Positions 1-9,900 of a stretch of 64,000 bases of DNA are shown here, one piece after another. The DNA lies in contig NZ_WHNZ01000064.1 in assembly GCF_013141725.1 (NCBI RefSeq), positions 62,001 to 126,000 of the forward strand, given 5' to 3'. The position numbers and the translations under genes were made by a program. The DNA comes from Paenibacillus planticolens. Lineage in GTDB: Bacteria > Bacillota > Bacilli > Paenibacillales > NBRC-103111. Under the pieces are notes generated by a model. That model saw only the letters and a program-made list of their open reading frames with translations. It made no database searches and was not told the origin of the DNA. The number at the start of each line of letters is the position of its first letter. Position 1 is the first letter of the stretch.

Positions 1-203
1 TTTAAGCTGCTGGCTACGGCACTTTTCATATAATTAAGTTCCTTAGCCGCTTGAATCACCCGTTCCTTTAACTCTGAACTTACATACCGTTTGTTGGAAT
101 CATTGAGAATATATGATACAGTGGCAATTGAAGTTTCTGCCAACTTGGCTACATCGTTAAGAGTTGCATATTTCTTTTTTTTCGGTTGATCTATGATAGC
201 CAC
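1..203 (-). CDS. LacI-family transcriptional repressor, N-terminal part (cut by window edge)
   Basis: Only the first 67 codons are in the window. The start is a GTG at 201-203 behind a GAGGAGGGG ribosome site. After a short basic leader (DQPKKKKYA) comes a LacI-type helix-turn-helix: TLNDVAKLAETSIATVSYIL, then a hinge-helix-like stretch ending at the edge. The family binds palindromic operators as a dimer and is released or activated by a sugar ligand. The gene's own promoter (318-323 / 295-300) has a perfect GTAAACGTTTAC palindrome between the start point and the start codon, so it probably represses itself. The same palindrome recurs in front of the genes up to about 20 kb, making this the best candidate for their regulator. 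The ligand-binding domain is not visible, so the inducer is unknown. Confidence 0.93.
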   Translation of the reverse strand, partial: MAIIDQPKKKKYATLNDVAKLAETSIATVSYILNDSNKRYVSSELKERVIQAAKELNYMKSAVASSL

Positions 204-225
204 GATTTCCCCTCCTCAACATAAG

Positions 226-237
226 GTAAACGTTTAC
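226..237. promoter_or_regulatory. LacI-type operator, GTAAACGTTTAC
   Basis: Perfect 12-bp palindrome between the predicted start point of the LacI gene and its ribosome site. Its position fits repression of the repressor's own gene. Confidence 0.8.
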
Positions 238-294
238 TTTCTAATATAAAATTTCCCCAAGCATTAATAAAAAAAACACAAACCTATCTCACTA

Positions 295-323
295 ATTTTA
301 GGTATCTTTCCATTTGAAGTCAA
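295..323 (-). promoter_or_regulatory. Sigma-A promoter of the LacI-type gene
   Basis: Reading the minus strand, a -35 TTGACT (318-323) and a -10 TAAAAT (295-300) are separated by 17 bases. The predicted start point is near 288, about 85 bases before the GTG start. A TTAACGTTAA palindrome (342-351) sits just upstream of the -35 and may be a weaker operator. Confidence 0.7.
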
Positions 324-389
324 GATCTATATAAACAATTCTTAACGTTAACAGTACATGGACATTGCACGGATAGCACCAATAAATGG

Positions 390-2087
390 TTATACTTTAA
401 ATTTTCTTACTAAAGATTGAAGTTCTTCTGCCATATTAGCCAGATACGCCGCTGAAGAAGAGAGTTCTTCCATAGAGGCTAGCTGCTCCTCAGATGCGCT
501 TGACACGCTTTGTGTCCCTGACGCCGTTTCTCGCGATAACTGTGAAACGGCGTTTATCATATTCACAACCTCATCTGAGCTGGCCGACATCTGTTCAACC
601 GCTGCAGAGACGTCCTTAACTTGCATTGATACGCCAGTTACCGATAGTTGTATTCTCCCAAAAGATTCACCTGCCTCATTCATAACCGTCGTACCATCAT
701 TTACCTCGATTAGCGTCTTTTCCATAGAATGAACAGCATTATTGGTTTCAATATGAATGGTTTGGATGAGTTCCGTAATTTTTTGGGCTGAGCTGTCTGA
801 TTGCCTGGAAAGTTTCTTTACTTCATTTGCGACAACCGCAAATCCCTTGCCATAATCACCGGCACGCGCGGATTCAATCGCCGCATTTAGTGCCAATAAG
901 TTTGTTTGTGCTGCCAGCTCCGTAATTACAGCGGCAATTTGATCAATTTCTAATAACTGTTCACCAAGATTATGTATAATTTCCGCTAAGCTAAGAATGG
1001 TTATCTTAATAGAATTCATTTGATCTATTCCCGTTTGTACAGCTTGATTGCCTGAAAGTGCAACCTCAGATGAGATTGCGGACGTTCTCGACATTTCCTG
1101 TGTGTTCGTAGCAATTTGCTGAATTCCCAACGACATTGTGATTATCTTTGTAACACTTTCATTCAAACTTAGTACTTGCTTATCAGATCTAGAAGCCATT
1201 TCCTGCATGCTATAAGCGATATGTTCAGTTGCTTGACCTGTTTGTTGGGAACAAGCATTTAAATGGTCAGAAGAGGATGCTATCTGTTGCGCCGTTGAGC
1301 TTATCTGCTGCACCATATTCCGAAGGTTATGTATCATCTGATTAAAATAAAAGGCTAAATCACCGATTTCATCCTTGGTTTTTACATGAATTTGTTTCGT
1401 CAAATCTCCTCCTCCCTCAGCAATTTCCTTCAATTGTCTATTAACTTGAAGCACAGGTTTAACTATTCTCCCTGAGATGATCAAAGCAAGAGCTATTCCA
1501 ATCAGTAAAGTAACCGCTATGATGATTATATTAAATCTTTTGACAAAAGACTTGAACGTGTCGGTAGCCGCATCTTGCCTTGAAATCAATGCTGATAATC
1601 CGTCATTATATGTATTTAATGAGTTAATGACGGGATCAAATGGAACCTGCGTATACATCATTTGAGCTGACCCAGTTCCCTTGCTTTGTAAGGCCCTAAA
1701 AGATGCGTCAATTCCTTGAAGGTATTTATTCCATTCATAATCGAAAGCTGTAATTGATTTCAATTGCTCGTTATCATGGAAATGACCCTTAATAATCAGC
1801 TTCAATTGTTCAGAAACGTCTTCTATGTCTTTATTCATTAAGGACATATATTTTTCCTTACTATCGACAGTTGTACTCATTAAATACCTGCCGCCGTCAT
1901 CGTTCGTAGAGCGGACTAAATAAGTAATTTTTTGCAGCACGGATTGTTCGTTTTTACTATACATAATGTCATCCGTTAATGTATCTACCTTTGCATGAAT
2001 CCATATATTGCATGTGATGGCAATCAAAAACAATAACAATAGTGCCAGAAATCCTGATATAAGCTTAAATCGAATCGTTATTCGCAA
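390..2087 (-). CDS. Methyl-accepting chemotaxis protein
   Basis: A 565-residue chemoreceptor. Membrane segments lie near residues 10-30 and 187-209, enclosing an all-helical extracellular sensor of the four-helix-bundle kind. A HAMP domain (about 210-262, with [17 protein letters not shown]) is followed by the coiled-coil signalling domain. The highly conserved hairpin tip is visible as [18 protein letters not shown] around residue 400. The start is TTG (2085-2087) behind AGGGGGG. The gene lies downstream of the tct operon on the same strand with a LacI-type operator and a terminator in between, so it may sense the substrate of that transporter. That link is inferred from position only. Confidence 0.93.
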   Translation of the reverse strand: MRITIRFKLISGFLALLLLFLIAITCNIWIHAKVDTLTDDIMYSKNEQSVLQKITYLVRSTNDDGGRYLMSTTVDSKEKYMSLMNKDIEDVSEQLKLIIKGHFHDNEQLKSITAFDYEWNKYLQGIDASFRALQSKGTGSAQMMYTQVPFDPVINSLNTYNDGLSALISRQDAATDTFKSFVKRFNIIIIAVTLLIGIALALIISGRIVKPVLQVNRQLKEIAEGGGDLTKQIHVKTKDEIGDLAFYFNQMIHNLRNMVQQISSTAQQIASSSDHLNACSQQTGQATEHIAYSMQEMASRSDKQVLSLNESVTKIITMSLGIQQIATNTQEMSRTSAISSEVALSGNQAVQTGIDQMNSIKITILSLAEIIHNLGEQLLEIDQIAAVITELAAQTNLLALNAAIESARAGDYGKGFAVVANEVKKLSRQSDSSAQKITELIQTIHIETNNAVHSMEKTLIEVNDGTTVMNEAGESFGRIQLSVTGVSMQVKDVSAAVEQMSASSDEVVNMINAVSQLSRETASGTQSVSSASEEQLASMEELSSSAAYLANMAEELQSLVRKFKV

Positions 2088-2188
2088 GTTAAGCCCCCCT
2101 CTTTATCCAATATGCTTAAATGTAATAATGAGCAATGCAACCACATGTAGGGTCATATTTCCATCGGGGTATTGGGAGCGGCTGCTTG

Positions 2189-2232
2189 AAAAAAAGCCGA
2201 TAACTCACTACAATACATAGTGTGTTCTCGGC
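2189..2232 (-). terminator. Rho-independent terminator after the tct operon
   Basis: The minus strand shows a stem of about 15 pairs with two mismatches (outer GCCGA/TCGGC) at 2196-2232, then a run of seven T at 2189-2195. It lies between the dehydrogenase stop and the chemoreceptor start. Confidence 0.8.
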
Positions 2233-2247
2233 CTTAGTCTACGCTAG

Positions 2248-2259
2248 GTAAACGTTTAC
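2248..2259. promoter_or_regulatory. LacI-type operator, GTAAACGTTTAC
   Basis: Perfect palindrome 19 bases after the stop of the dehydrogenase and upstream of its terminator, 160 bases before the chemoreceptor start. I could not find a convincing promoter next to it. Confidence 0.7.
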
Positions 2260-2277
2260 TTGAGAATTAAAATTTCA

Positions 2278-3351
2278 TTACACCACAGTAGCTTGGTTTA
2301 ACAGTGTCACAGTCTGACCTGTACGAGCTGACTCGTAAATTGCCAATATAATTTCCAGTGGTTTATACCCTTCTTCGCCATTAATGACGGGTTCGCGATC
2401 TTCTTCAATCGCTGCGATCATGTCATTCATTTGTTTAATATGCCCCGTTCCATCAACTGCACCCGGGTTTCCGGCAGTTGTTGATCCTCCTTTTGTCATC
2501 GAAATGGTCGTTTTATCATTAGAATCGTCTTCCCCCGATTCAGATTTCAATTTTCTAAATACGAGTTCATCGCCATCTATAACAGCACTGCCGTCTTTTC
2601 CAAATATTTCAATACGCGCAGTAAGCCCCGGATAGGCGCAAGTGGTGGCTACTAGTGTACCAATAGCTCCGTTGCGAAAACGTAAAGTGGCTACGGCTGC
2701 GTCCTCGACTTCGATTCGATCATGCCCCAATGTTTCACAGTGCGCATACACGCTTTCCACCGGGCCCATTAAATACTGCAAGACGTCAACAGTATGTACT
2801 CCTTGGTTCATTAATGCCCCGCCCCCGTCAAATGCCCAGGTCCCACGCCAAGCTCCACTATCATAATATTCTTGTGAACGGTACCAGTTAATCGCTGCAG
2901 ATCCTAAGACTAATTTGCCAAACTTGCCTTCTTCAATGTCCTTCTTAACTTGCTGGGTAGAAGGCTGTAACCGATGCTGTGAAATAACGGCTAACTTGAC
3001 TCCCGCTTGACGACATTCTTGAATCATTTCCAAAGCATTCTCTGCGGTAATATCGATTGGCTTCTCCGTAATAATATGTTTTCCTGCACGGGCAGCAGCG
3101 ATCGTGTACTTTGCGTGCATACCGCTCGGCAAGCAAATATTTACGATATCTACATCAGGGCGAGCGAGCACTTCCTCTAAATTGCAGGACCACTCACAAC
3201 CATATTTTTCGCCGAAGCTACGTGCCTTTTCTTCACTCAGATCGCAGATTACGACCAATTTCCCTTTATCAACATCTAATAATCGTTGGGCATGAGTATG
3301 ACCAATTACGCCTGCACCAATGATCGCGAACCCGTACTGTTCTTTGCTCAT
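2278..3351 (-). CDS. Gfo/Idh/MocA-family NAD(P)-dependent oxidoreductase
   Basis: A 357-residue cytoplasmic dehydrogenase of the glucose-fructose oxidoreductase / inositol dehydrogenase family. The N-terminal Rossmann fold shows GAGVIGHTHAQRL (residues about 11-23), and the family lysine is in ITEKPIDI near residue 95. The C-terminal half is the mixed alpha/beta substrate domain, with GGGALMNQGVHTVDVLQYL, where the His is the usual catalytic-region residue. It starts with ATG behind GGAGGAG. It is the last gene of tctC-tctB-tctA-dehydrogenase, 82 bases after tctA. By context it probably oxidises the imported compound, which in this family is often a sugar, inositol or sugar acid. The exact substrate cannot be read from the sequence. 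Confidence 0.92.
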   Translation of the reverse strand: MSKEQYGFAIIGAGVIGHTHAQRLLDVDKGKLVVICDLSEEKARSFGEKYGCEWSCNLEEVLARPDVDIVNICLPSGMHAKYTIAAARAGKHIITEKPIDITAENALEMIQECRQAGVKLAVISQHRLQPSTQQVKKDIEEGKFGKLVLGSAAINWYRSQEYYDSGAWRGTWAFDGGGALMNQGVHTVDVLQYLMGPVESVYAHCETLGHDRIEVEDAAVATLRFRNGAIGTLVATTCAYPGLTARIEIFGKDGSAVIDGDELVFRKLKSESGEDDSNDKTTISMTKGGSTTAGNPGAVDGTGHIKQMNDMIAAIEEDREPVINGEEGYKPLEIILAIYESARTGQTVTLLNQATVV

Positions 3352-3433
3352 CTCTCTACTCCTCCATGAAGAATAACTGACTCTGCCGTTTCCTTAATAG
3401 GATAATAGGCAGAATCCTCATTCTCTATCTTTA

Positions 3434-4948
3434 TTATTTCGCTGCAATATTGTTCTTGCTTGGAAAAAGTCCTTTTAACTTTTTGAACGCATTAAACTGC
3501 GATAAAACGACAAGCAGAATGAAGACTACTAAAATTAAGCACAAAGGTCTTGTAAATAAAGGCTCTAGACTGCCGCCAGAAAGAACTAATGCACGTCTTA
3601 AGTTCGTATCTGCCATCGGTCCAAGAACAACGCCAAGCAAAAACGGTGAAGCTGGAAATTTCATCTTGGACATAAGCAGCCCAACAATACCGAAAATAAA
3701 CATGATATAAATACTGGAAATTTTGTTATCAATGACATATGAGCCTACGGCACAAATAACAAAGATAACGGGCATCAGAATTCGTTTATCAATGCGCAGC
3801 ACTTTTACCGTATATCTGGAGATTAGCAATCCTAAGATCAACATAACAAAGGCACTTGCTGTCAAATACAAGCTCATTGAGTAAATAAATCCTGGCGATT
3901 CGCTCATCATTAACGGTCCTGGTCTTAGACCATGAAGCCACATAGCCGCAAGCAATACGGCCGAAGAAGTACTTCCCGGAATGGCCAGGGTCAATAACGG
4001 AATGATATGGCCGCCGATTGTTGAATTGATTCCTGTTTCTGCAGCGATGACACCTTCATAGGAACCTTTGCCGAATTCTTCTTTCTTTTTACTGCGGACT
4101 TTTGCCGCCCAGTAGGACAACCAGCCGGCAACATCCTCGCCAACTCCCGGGACAAGCCCGATAAGAACTCCGATTACACCCGAACGAAATACGGTTGGCG
4201 TATTTCCTTTCATGATTTTCAAGCCCTTTTTGACTCGCAGATCAAGGACTTCCGTAGGAACCTTAATCTGCTGCTTCTTAAATGAATTTACAATTTCGGG
4301 GAATCCGAACAAGCCAATCATGATAGGCACCAGTGAAATCCCAGCCATCAATTCCACGCTTCCGAAGGAAAAACGCGGGTACGAATTAATGCCGTCTAAC
4401 CCGATTTGGGATACGAACAAACCAAGCGCACCGGCAATCCATCCTTTGACTGCGTCCCCGCCCGAAGTCAGGCTGCCGCACATGATAACTCCAAACAAGG
4501 CCAGCAAGAAAAATTCCCACGAACCGAACTTCAGGGAGATCGTCGAAAGCAGCGGGCTGAGAACCAGGACGCAAACAGCGCCGAACAGTGTCCCGAGAAA
4601 AGCAGAGAAATTCCCGACAAAAATACCTAACCCGCCTTCCCCTCTCTGTCCGATCTTATAACCGTCAAGCGCCGTTGCCGCCGAAGCAGGTGTGCCCGGT
4701 ATGTTCAGCAAGATGGCCGTTTGGACACCACCCGATATTGCGCCAACATATACGCCGACAAGGGATAAAATAGCTGTTTCCGCAGAAACGCTATATGTTA
4801 AACCAGTCAAAAGAGCAATCGCCATCGTTGAGGTCAAGCCCGGAAGTACACCTACAATCAATCCAAAAAATACAGATAGAACGAGTGTAATTAAATTAAC
4901 CGGGGACATTAGAGAGGATAAAGCCTCTAGTGTATAGTGCAGTGTCAT
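3434..4948 (-). CDS. tctA: Tripartite tricarboxylate transporter, large permease TctA
   Basis: A 504-residue polytopic membrane protein with about 12 hydrophobic segments, the normal size for TctA. It has the family's two-fold internal repeat: GVLPGLTSTMAIALL near residue 33 is echoed by GLVPGVGEDVAGWLSYW near residue 265. The signature ILLNIPGTPASAATALDGY follows the first, and LAIPGSTSSAVLL the second. The ATG is preceded by AAGGAGAG. With TctB and the soluble binding protein TctC it forms a secondary, ion-driven importer of carboxylates such as citrate, or of other acidic compounds. The three genes are in the order C-B-A with gaps of 27 and 18 bases, clearly one operon. Confidence 0.95.
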   Translation of the reverse strand: MTLHYTLEALSSLMSPVNLITLVLSVFFGLIVGVLPGLTSTMAIALLTGLTYSVSAETAILSLVGVYVGAISGGVQTAILLNIPGTPASAATALDGYKIGQRGEGGLGIFVGNFSAFLGTLFGAVCVLVLSPLLSTISLKFGSWEFFLLALFGVIMCGSLTSGGDAVKGWIAGALGLFVSQIGLDGINSYPRFSFGSVELMAGISLVPIMIGLFGFPEIVNSFKKQQIKVPTEVLDLRVKKGLKIMKGNTPTVFRSGVIGVLIGLVPGVGEDVAGWLSYWAAKVRSKKKEEFGKGSYEGVIAAETGINSTIGGHIIPLLTLAIPGSTSSAVLLAAMWLHGLRPGPLMMSESPGFIYSMSLYLTASAFVMLILGLLISRYTVKVLRIDKRILMPVIFVICAVGSYVIDNKISSIYIMFIFGIVGLLMSKMKFPASPFLLGVVLGPMADTNLRRALVLSGGSLEPLFTRPLCLILVVFILLVVLSQFNAFKKLKGLFPSKNNIAAK

Positions 4949-4966
4949 TTTGTTTGCCTTCTCTCC

Positions 4967-5470
4967 TTAGAATAAAGGAACTTTGAATATGATTTCAAAA
5001 AGAACGTATAAAGAAATGCTTACGGCAACAGCTGTCAAAATAATTTTGAAATACGATCCCGCATTCATTACTTTCATCAAAAATACCAGGAAGATAACCG
5101 ATGATAATAAAAATGGAAGCCTCGGCACGAGAACAAAGCAATACACAGCAATAATGACAATCCCTGTAAGCATACCACGTGTATCTGTATCCTTGATAAA
5201 CGGGCCAAACCACTCGCCTATCGCGCGCACGTTGCCTGTAAAACCCACATTTTTCATACTTTTAATAAATAACACAACGGTACATAGCATCAGCATGCTT
5301 CCAATGATGATCGGGAGCAGGCCCGGTGATGAATATATCGGGCCTCCAACAGTTTTTACCATCTTCATGCTATCCACTAAAATATAAACGGAAACTAGAA
5401 ACAAACAGATTGACGTTATAAAATCCAGATGTTTAGGCGTTCCTGCCGTTGTGCCTGAGTTCTTCTCCAT
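4967..5470 (-). CDS. tctB: Tripartite tricarboxylate transporter, small permease TctB
   Basis: A 167-residue membrane protein with four hydrophobic segments, typical of TctB. The N-terminus is hydrophilic, the first segment begins near residue 17 (FITSICLFLVSVYIL), and the loop YSSPGLLPIIIGSMLM has the Pro-Gly pair usual in this family. It lies between tctC and tctA. ATG start behind AAGGTGAG. TctB is the small membrane partner of TctA; its sequence is poorly conserved in the family, so the call rests on topology, size and position. Confidence 0.9.
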   Translation of the reverse strand: MEKNSGTTAGTPKHLDFITSICLFLVSVYILVDSMKMVKTVGGPIYSSPGLLPIIIGSMLMLCTVVLFIKSMKNVGFTGNVRAIGEWFGPFIKDTDTRGMLTGIVIIAVYCFVLVPRLPFLLSSVIFLVFLMKVMNAGSYFKIILTAVAVSISLYVLFEIIFKVPLF

Positions 5471-5497
5471 CTGCTGCTCACCTTATTTCTATCAAAT

Positions 5498-6541
5498 TTA
5501 TTTTGTTGGCTTTTTAATGTTAAATTTCTCAGGAGAAATTTTGGCTACTCCACCGTCATACAATGCCCAGTCAACTGTCGAAGCAAGTTTCTCCACATAT
5601 TGCTGAGCCTGATCGCCGCTGTAACCTAGGATCTCTACACCTTTTTCTTTAGCAAATTTCTTGACGCTATCACTAGCAATTGCTTTTTTGAATGCTTCAT
5701 CAATTTTCTTTACCACATCAGCCGGCGTATCTTTAGGTACACCAATACCAAACGCTTCACCAAGCGGGACAATCGATTTCAATTCTGGAGCAGCTTGCGT
5801 TATGGAAGGTATCGGGTCAGCGCCATCGATAGTAAGCGGTTTATCTGTCAGAGCAGCAAGCCCTTTTAGTTTTTTGCCTCGAATCATATCAACCATTTCC
5901 ATAGACAATTGAGGCACAACTTCTACTTCTCCTGAAATTGCAGCTATGATGGCAGGGTTGCCTCCAGCATAAGGCACATGCTTGTATGTAAAACCAAGGT
6001 TAGATTTAAGCACTTCACTGGCGATATGCCCACCTGTACCAACACCTGCTGTTCCTATAGAAATGTTCCCTGGATTGTCTTTTAAGCCTTTAATTAATTG
6101 ACTTATATCCTGATATTTGGAATCCGGCTTCACAGCGACAACATTCGGAGAAAATGATGTGATCCAAAGGTTCCAATCGCGGTATGTTTGTTCTGTGTAC
6201 CCCATAACCGGATAGCTTGAGAATGACATAAAGCCGTTCCCCATAATGGTATACCCGTCATGCGGAGCGTTCCAGACGTTGATCGTTCCTACTGAACCAC
6301 TGGCACCAGGTGTGTTGACAACGCTAATGTTTTTACCTAACGCTTTGGACATTTCATCTGCTACGGCTCTAGTGGTAAGATCCGTTCCGCCTCCTGGAGC
6401 GTAGGGAACAATTAAAGTAATATCCTTTGATGGGAATTGAGCTGCCGCGCCCTTGAACATAGGTGCTATCTTCGGCCAACCTAAGGCTAGTCCGATAATA
6501 GCTACTGCAGCAACACCGATAACGATCTGTTGTTTTTTCAT
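5498..6541 (-). CDS. tctC: Tripartite tricarboxylate transporter, substrate-binding protein TctC
   Basis: A 347-residue binding protein of the Bug/TctC family. Hallmarks: FPSKDITLIVPYAPGGGTD (residues about 37-55), the VVNTPGASGSVG loop, and GTAGVGTGGH near residue 165. The family binds its ligand through carboxylate groups, so a carboxylated substrate is likely. The N-terminus is a hydrophobic segment (IVIGVAAVAIIGLALGW) without a lipobox cysteine, so it would be held by an uncleaved anchor or released; lipid-anchoring is the more usual arrangement in Gram-positives. ATG start behind AGGAGGAAG. Its promoter region holds two LacI-type operators and a cre match. Confidence 0.94.
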   Translation of the reverse strand: MKKQQIVIGVAAVAIIGLALGWPKIAPMFKGAAAQFPSKDITLIVPYAPGGGTDLTTRAVADEMSKALGKNISVVNTPGASGSVGTINVWNAPHDGYTIMGNGFMSFSSYPVMGYTEQTYRDWNLWITSFSPNVVAVKPDSKYQDISQLIKGLKDNPGNISIGTAGVGTGGHIASEVLKSNLGFTYKHVPYAGGNPAIIAAISGEVEVVPQLSMEMVDMIRGKKLKGLAALTDKPLTIDGADPIPSITQAAPELKSIVPLGEAFGIGVPKDTPADVVKKIDEAFKKAIASDSVKKFAKEKGVEILGYSGDQAQQYVEKLASTVDWALYDGGVAKISPEKFNIKKPTK

Positions 6542-6677
6542 TGTACTTCCTCCTGATAGATTAGTTTATTAGTCATTAACTCGACAAAGCTCACTTGAAG
6601 ATCCGGATTTAAACTTTGAATGACCTCGCATATTTCATGGTTGATCTCTCTCTGATAAAAATTCCTCCCCTTTTCAG

Positions 6678-6689
6678 TTAAACGTTTAC
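6678..6689. promoter_or_regulatory. LacI-type operator, near match TTAAACGTTTAC
   Basis: One base away from the perfect palindrome, centred 21 bases from a perfect copy at 6699-6710, i.e. two helical turns, which suits cooperative binding of two dimers. It lies in the 5' leader of tctC. Confidence 0.65.
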
Positions 6690-6698
6690 TTACTAAAG

Positions 6699-6710
6699 GT
6701 AAACGTTTAC
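6699..6710. promoter_or_regulatory. LacI-type operator, GTAAACGTTTAC
   Basis: Perfect palindrome about 25-35 bases downstream of the predicted tctC start point. Confidence 0.78.
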
Positions 6711-6718
6711 TTGAACCA

Positions 6719-6732
6719 TGTAAGCGTTTCCT
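6719..6732. promoter_or_regulatory. Candidate catabolite-response (cre) site at the tctC start point
   Basis: TGTAAGCGTTTCCT matches the published CcpA cre consensus TGWAARCGYTWNCW at all 14 positions. It overlaps the predicted start point of tctC, a position typical for repression when glucose is present. Confidence 0.6.
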
Positions 6733-6739
6733 GAGTTAT

Positions 6740-6769
6740 ATCTTAATCTCCTTTCCCAATTGCTGTCAA
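6740..6769 (-). promoter_or_regulatory. Sigma-A promoter of the tct operon
   Basis: The minus strand shows a perfect -35 TTGACA (6764-6769), an 18-base spacer and a -10 TAAGAT (6740-6745). The start point would be near 6733, about 190 bases before the tctC start codon. Confidence 0.65.
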
Positions 6770-6845
6770 GATCTTTTTTGTATTATGCAAATTATCTGAA
6801 TTGAATCGCAGATGCAACTGAATTTACTGTTCAAAATTCCAGTAG

Positions 6846-6894
6846 GAAAAGCAGGTTATTCTAAGGCAGTCTATTCGACTGCCTTAGAATAACC
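6846..6894 (-). terminator. Terminator hairpin after the 1098-residue secreted protein
   Basis: Perfect 18-bp stem (6854-6871 with 6877-6894) around a 5-base loop, followed on the minus strand by a short TTTT tract. It lies 60 bases after the stop codon. Confidence 0.8.
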
Positions 6895-6953
6895 CCATAT
6901 CGCCATTTAAACGATTTATATTAGCTGTTCTGCCTTCCCCCGCTTTGCAACAC

Positions 6954-9900
6954 TTAATTCTGAAGAATCCATCTCGCTACGGCCGCCAAATCAACGATGT
7001 CAATCTTGCCATCATTATTAATATCGGCAATTTTGTATTGCTCCCATTTCGGATCCGCAGACGTCTTACCATACCAAGAAGCTACGATAGCCATATCCCC
7101 GATGGACACCTTGCCGTCACTGTTCAAATCGCCCGGAACTCGAGGGATCACGGTAATTTGCACATTGTGCGAAGCATCGCTGACCGATGTCTCCACGCCA
7201 TTACCGTTTGCTAGCGCAACGTTCATCAAAGTTACGGTTCCGGTCGCCGTTTGCGCGATCGATTTCGCTTTAAAGCTCAACCTCAGCAAGTTTCCATCTG
7301 CATTTACCGCATGGTTCTCGCCTAGGCTGGCCAGAAGAATTCGGACTTGTCCCGGTGCTTTTTCCGAAGTGACCACCGAGAATTGATCCTTCGATAAAGG
7401 ATCTATAGAAATAAGCTCCAGCTGTGCCGGATCAAACGTAAGGGTCAGATCTTGGGCGTAGAAAGCTTGCGTCACACCGGTTAAGCCAAAGTTCAAATCA
7501 AATGCTTGACCGGCACCGATACTGTTCGTTCCAGTTAATGTGGCATTTGTTACACGGCTAGCCTCGTTAACTGTTACAGTAAAGGTTGCAGTCTTAGTCG
7601 CACTGCCCTCTGTGTAGCTGACAGTGACCATTCTGGTGCCGGTGGTGCTGAGCAGCGTACCGTTTGCTGGAGTTACGGTATAGCCGCTTACGTTGGCTTG
7701 TTTGCCATCGCTGTAAGTTGCTTCAATCACCAAGCCAGTGGTGTCAAGGGTATCGCCGACTGTGTAGCTTGTTTGATTCGGCAATGATTTTACCGTAATG
7801 CCGTTCAGATCAGCAACTGTTTTCTTCGTGTCTTGCATCGCTTTTCTCATCGACGCAAGGAACGCTGATGTTTCATCGTATGGTGGTGTTTCCAGTTTGC
7901 CCGGATAGCCGTCATCGTTGGGAAGCCATAACAATTCAACCGGAATATAACCACGGTATGGGCTGTTTCTAATGATCCCGAACAATTTATTCAGGTCCAT
8001 AAGCTCCGTTGTTTCGGCACCACCAGGCTTCTTTTTCACCTGGAAGTTGTTTGAATACGGGAGGATAAGTGAAATATCCTTGTACCAATCGTATTGCGTA
8101 GCATCGGTATTCATAAAATCTCTGTAATAACCCGTGTCGTTCACAACGCCAACATTGGGTCTATTGATCCATTTCACAGTCTGCAGCACTTGGTTAGCCG
8201 TCGCTAGCATATCACCGTGGTTTTGAAGGCCGATTTGAACAGTCGGATAATTGGCTGCTGCAAAATCCGCAATTTGCTGAATGGCAGGCACAATGCGATC
8301 GTGAGTGATGGCTGCCCAACCTGTGCGCGTGATGTCAACAGGGGGAGGGCCGGAAAACACACGGATAACAGGCGCGCCCATTTCAGACGCTATCTGAGTC
8401 CAGAACTTAATACGCTCAATATCTAGATCGCGTCTCGCCTGATTAGGGTCGGCGAAGTTATTCTGAATGCCCGTCCCGCTTATCGCAATACCCAAGTTGC
8501 CGGCAAAATCTTTAATTTGTTTGGCATAGGCATGAATGGCCACTTGCTGTTCAGGAGTCGGCATCGCCGTATTGCTATACCCCGGAATGTAATAGCACGT
8601 AACGTCAACGGCGTCAAACCCATGATCGTGCGCCCACTGTATCGCGTCTAGCGTCGTCATCGGGATGGGGGACGTCCGCCCTTGCAGCCATGAGTTTAAA
8701 TTCATGTTAAAGGTGTACATGTTGAGGCTTAATTTGTAGTCACCGTTGTAATAAGGCACCGGATGATTCTCGCGCAAATAGTCATAATCAGCGTCAATGT
8801 ACGGTGCCGCCGGAGTTATAACAGGCAGCGCATCTCCGTTGTCTGCGACAAAAGTCATTGCGCTCCAGTCAATCTGATCGCTGTTTTCAAGCTTAATATA
8901 CTCATTATACACAGCTAAGCTAGGCACATGTATCGTCATGTTTGTTACGAAATTGAACCACAAGCCTTGTTTGCCTTCAGGCACAGTAAGCATAGGAGGT
9001 ACGCTTCCCAAGTACAAATCCGTCAAATTCACACAGAAATAAAATGCTCTTTGTTCGATAACTTGAAGTTTTGGAAATCTTGTTGTAGTCAGCTTGCTGG
9101 CACTTGAGCCCTTTGTTTGTGCAAATGCTTGCGAGCTTATTGTCGTCACATTCGGAAAGTCGACTTCGTTCAAGCTTTCAAATAAATTGAATGCTTTCAC
9201 TCCAATTGTCGTTACGTTATCCGCTTTGACTTTTTTCAGAAATCTGTTGCCTTCAAAGGCGTTTTTGGGAATTGTCCCATTTGCGAAATTAGATGTGCCA
9301 ATAATATAAAGTTCTTCAAGCTTTTTTAGACTGGTTGCAATAAATGTACAGTCAGCAGGATCTAAAATGCCTGCTTTAATCGTAAGAACTTTAATATCCC
9401 CGTAGTCGGTTCCCTTAAAATTGGAGCTGTCGATGGCGCTCTTCAGAGACTTCGTAGTGAAATTATCAATAATGACGTTCTGCGTTGCAGGCGCTCCGGC
9501 ATCGGCATCTTTCGGTGCGTTGTCGCCATTGGACATCATGTTGCCAAAACCGCTCCAATCCTCATCGGCTTGGAAAGCAGCAACCGCATCTGTGGGTACA
9601 TAAATGTTTAGATTGTCGGTGTCAACGCCATGAAACCAGTCGCCCGGTGCTGGAGGCGGCCCAACATAATCGTCAAGCCCGATTGGTAGATAGGTTTTAT
9701 TAAAAGTAAGCGATTTAAGACTGGTAGCTCCTTTGAACGCATACGGACCCAGCGTGCGGGTCAGCCCAAACTCAGCTGTTTCCAGTGAGGCGCACCCCTC
9801 AAATGCCGATGATCCAATGTAGGAAGTATCAATCCCTATTTTCACTTGCTTCAGATTCACAAGACCTTTAAAGGCGTTATTAGGTACTTTGTTCCCGTTC

